Under the pieces are notes generated by a model. It had not been told where the DNA came from and searched no databases. It saw only the letters and a program-made list of their open reading frames with translations. Shown in pieces: positions 31,496 through 31,630 of a stretch of DNA of 31,630 nucleotides (its first letter is position 1; every line of letters starts with the position of its first letter). Made by a program: the position numbers and the translations under genes. The DNA comes from Rhodocyclaceae bacterium UBA2271 (GTDB lineage Bacteria; Pseudomonadota; Gammaproteobacteria; Burkholderiales; Rhodocyclaceae), in NCBI GenBank assembly GCA_002347405.1, contig DDXB01000033.1, forward strand, positions 1-31,630, given 5' to 3'.

Positions 31496-31630
31496 ATGGC
31501 TGAAGAGAAGAAGGTCAAGAAGCCGGCGGCGGTGAAGAAATCTACAGCTGCCAAGCCGGCTGTCAAGAAAGCCGCACCGAAGAAGGCTGCTGCTAAACCA
31601 GCGGTCAAGAAAGCTGCGCCGAAGAAAGCT
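31496..31630 (+). CDS. Histone H1-like Lys/Ala-rich protein (partial, N-terminus)
   Basis: The first 45 codons of a gene that runs off the window. The protein is almost only Ala, Lys, Pro and Val. After MAEEKKVKKPAAVKKST come two exact 14-residue repeats, AAKPAVKKAAPKKA, at 18-31 and 32-45. Such tails bind DNA and resemble the C-terminal half of eukaryotic H1 and bacterial H1-like proteins such as Bordetella BpH1 or Pseudomonas AlgP. GGAGGT lies 5 nt before the ATG. Full length and copy number of repeats cannot be seen. The DNA of the repeats differs at several third positions, so they are not recent copies. Confidence 0.85.
   Translation, partial: MAEEKKVKKPAAVKKSTAAKPAVKKAAPKKAAAKPAVKKAAPKKA

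Noticed and set aside
31210..31503. A 97-codon frame before the histone-like gene, with GGAGG 4 nt before its ATG
   Set aside because: No domain, odd composition with a CCC run, and it overlaps the start of the histone-like gene in another frame. The ribosome site alone is not enough.

Overview
The window looks like chromosomal core DNA of a GC-rich betaproteobacterium. Rhodocyclales or a close relative is my guess from gene order and protein style; no rRNA or species marker is present. Supporting blocks are System I cytochrome c maturation genes, gmk-rpoZ-spoT, yicC followed by a kinase/PP2C pair, rph-rdgB-hemW, divergent rplU-rpmA-obgE-proB and ispB, and PP0621-pilS-pilR-ampD with tRNA-Pro. 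I see no phage, insertion sequence, CRISPR array or toxin-antitoxin module.

Layout. 1-2.7 kb (+): the end of ccmF, then ccmG, ccmH and ccmI, each overlapping the next by ATGA. 2.7-7.1 kb (-): yicC, gmk, rpoZ, spoT and a DUF3460 gene, linking transcription, GTP/ppGpp metabolism and RNA turnover. 7.2-9.0 kb (+): a Ser/Thr kinase and a PP2C phosphatase, translationally coupled. 9.1-10.3 kb (-): a two-part protein with an FKBP-like N-terminus and a SAM methyltransferase C-terminus. 10.6-13.3 kb (+): rph, rdgB and hemW, interspersed with palindromic hairpin repeats. One repeat covers the rdgB ribosome site and one lies in frame inside hemW. 13.5-18.1 kb (-): fapA-like DUF342 gene, thiS, thiG, a secreted protein of unknown role, trmB and a small Cys-rich protein, tightly packed. 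18.2-19.3 kb (+): tRNA-Gly(CCC) and mutY. 19.3-20.8 kb (-): an exported protein ending in an alpha-carbonic-anhydrase domain with an altered metal ligand. 21.1-22.9 kb (+): thiC. 23.0-25.8 kb (-): rplU, rpmA, obgE, proB. 25.9-31.1 kb (+): ispB, tRNA-Pro(CGG), PP0621-like gene, pilS, pilR, ampD. After a 442-bp non-coding stretch with two hairpins, a Lys/Ala-rich histone H1-like gene runs off the end.

Most genes are ordinary housekeeping. The parts that deserve a second look are: (i) the hairpin repeat family in rph-rdgB-hemW, with a conserved 15-nt loop and different self-complementary stems; (ii) the carbonic anhydrase-like fusion with Glu where the first zinc His is expected; (iii) the FKBP-like/methyltransferase fusion; (iv) mutY starting 7 nt after a tRNA with no ribosome site; and (v) the twin hairpins upstream of the histone-like gene. 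I did not find a convincing wholly new multi-gene system.
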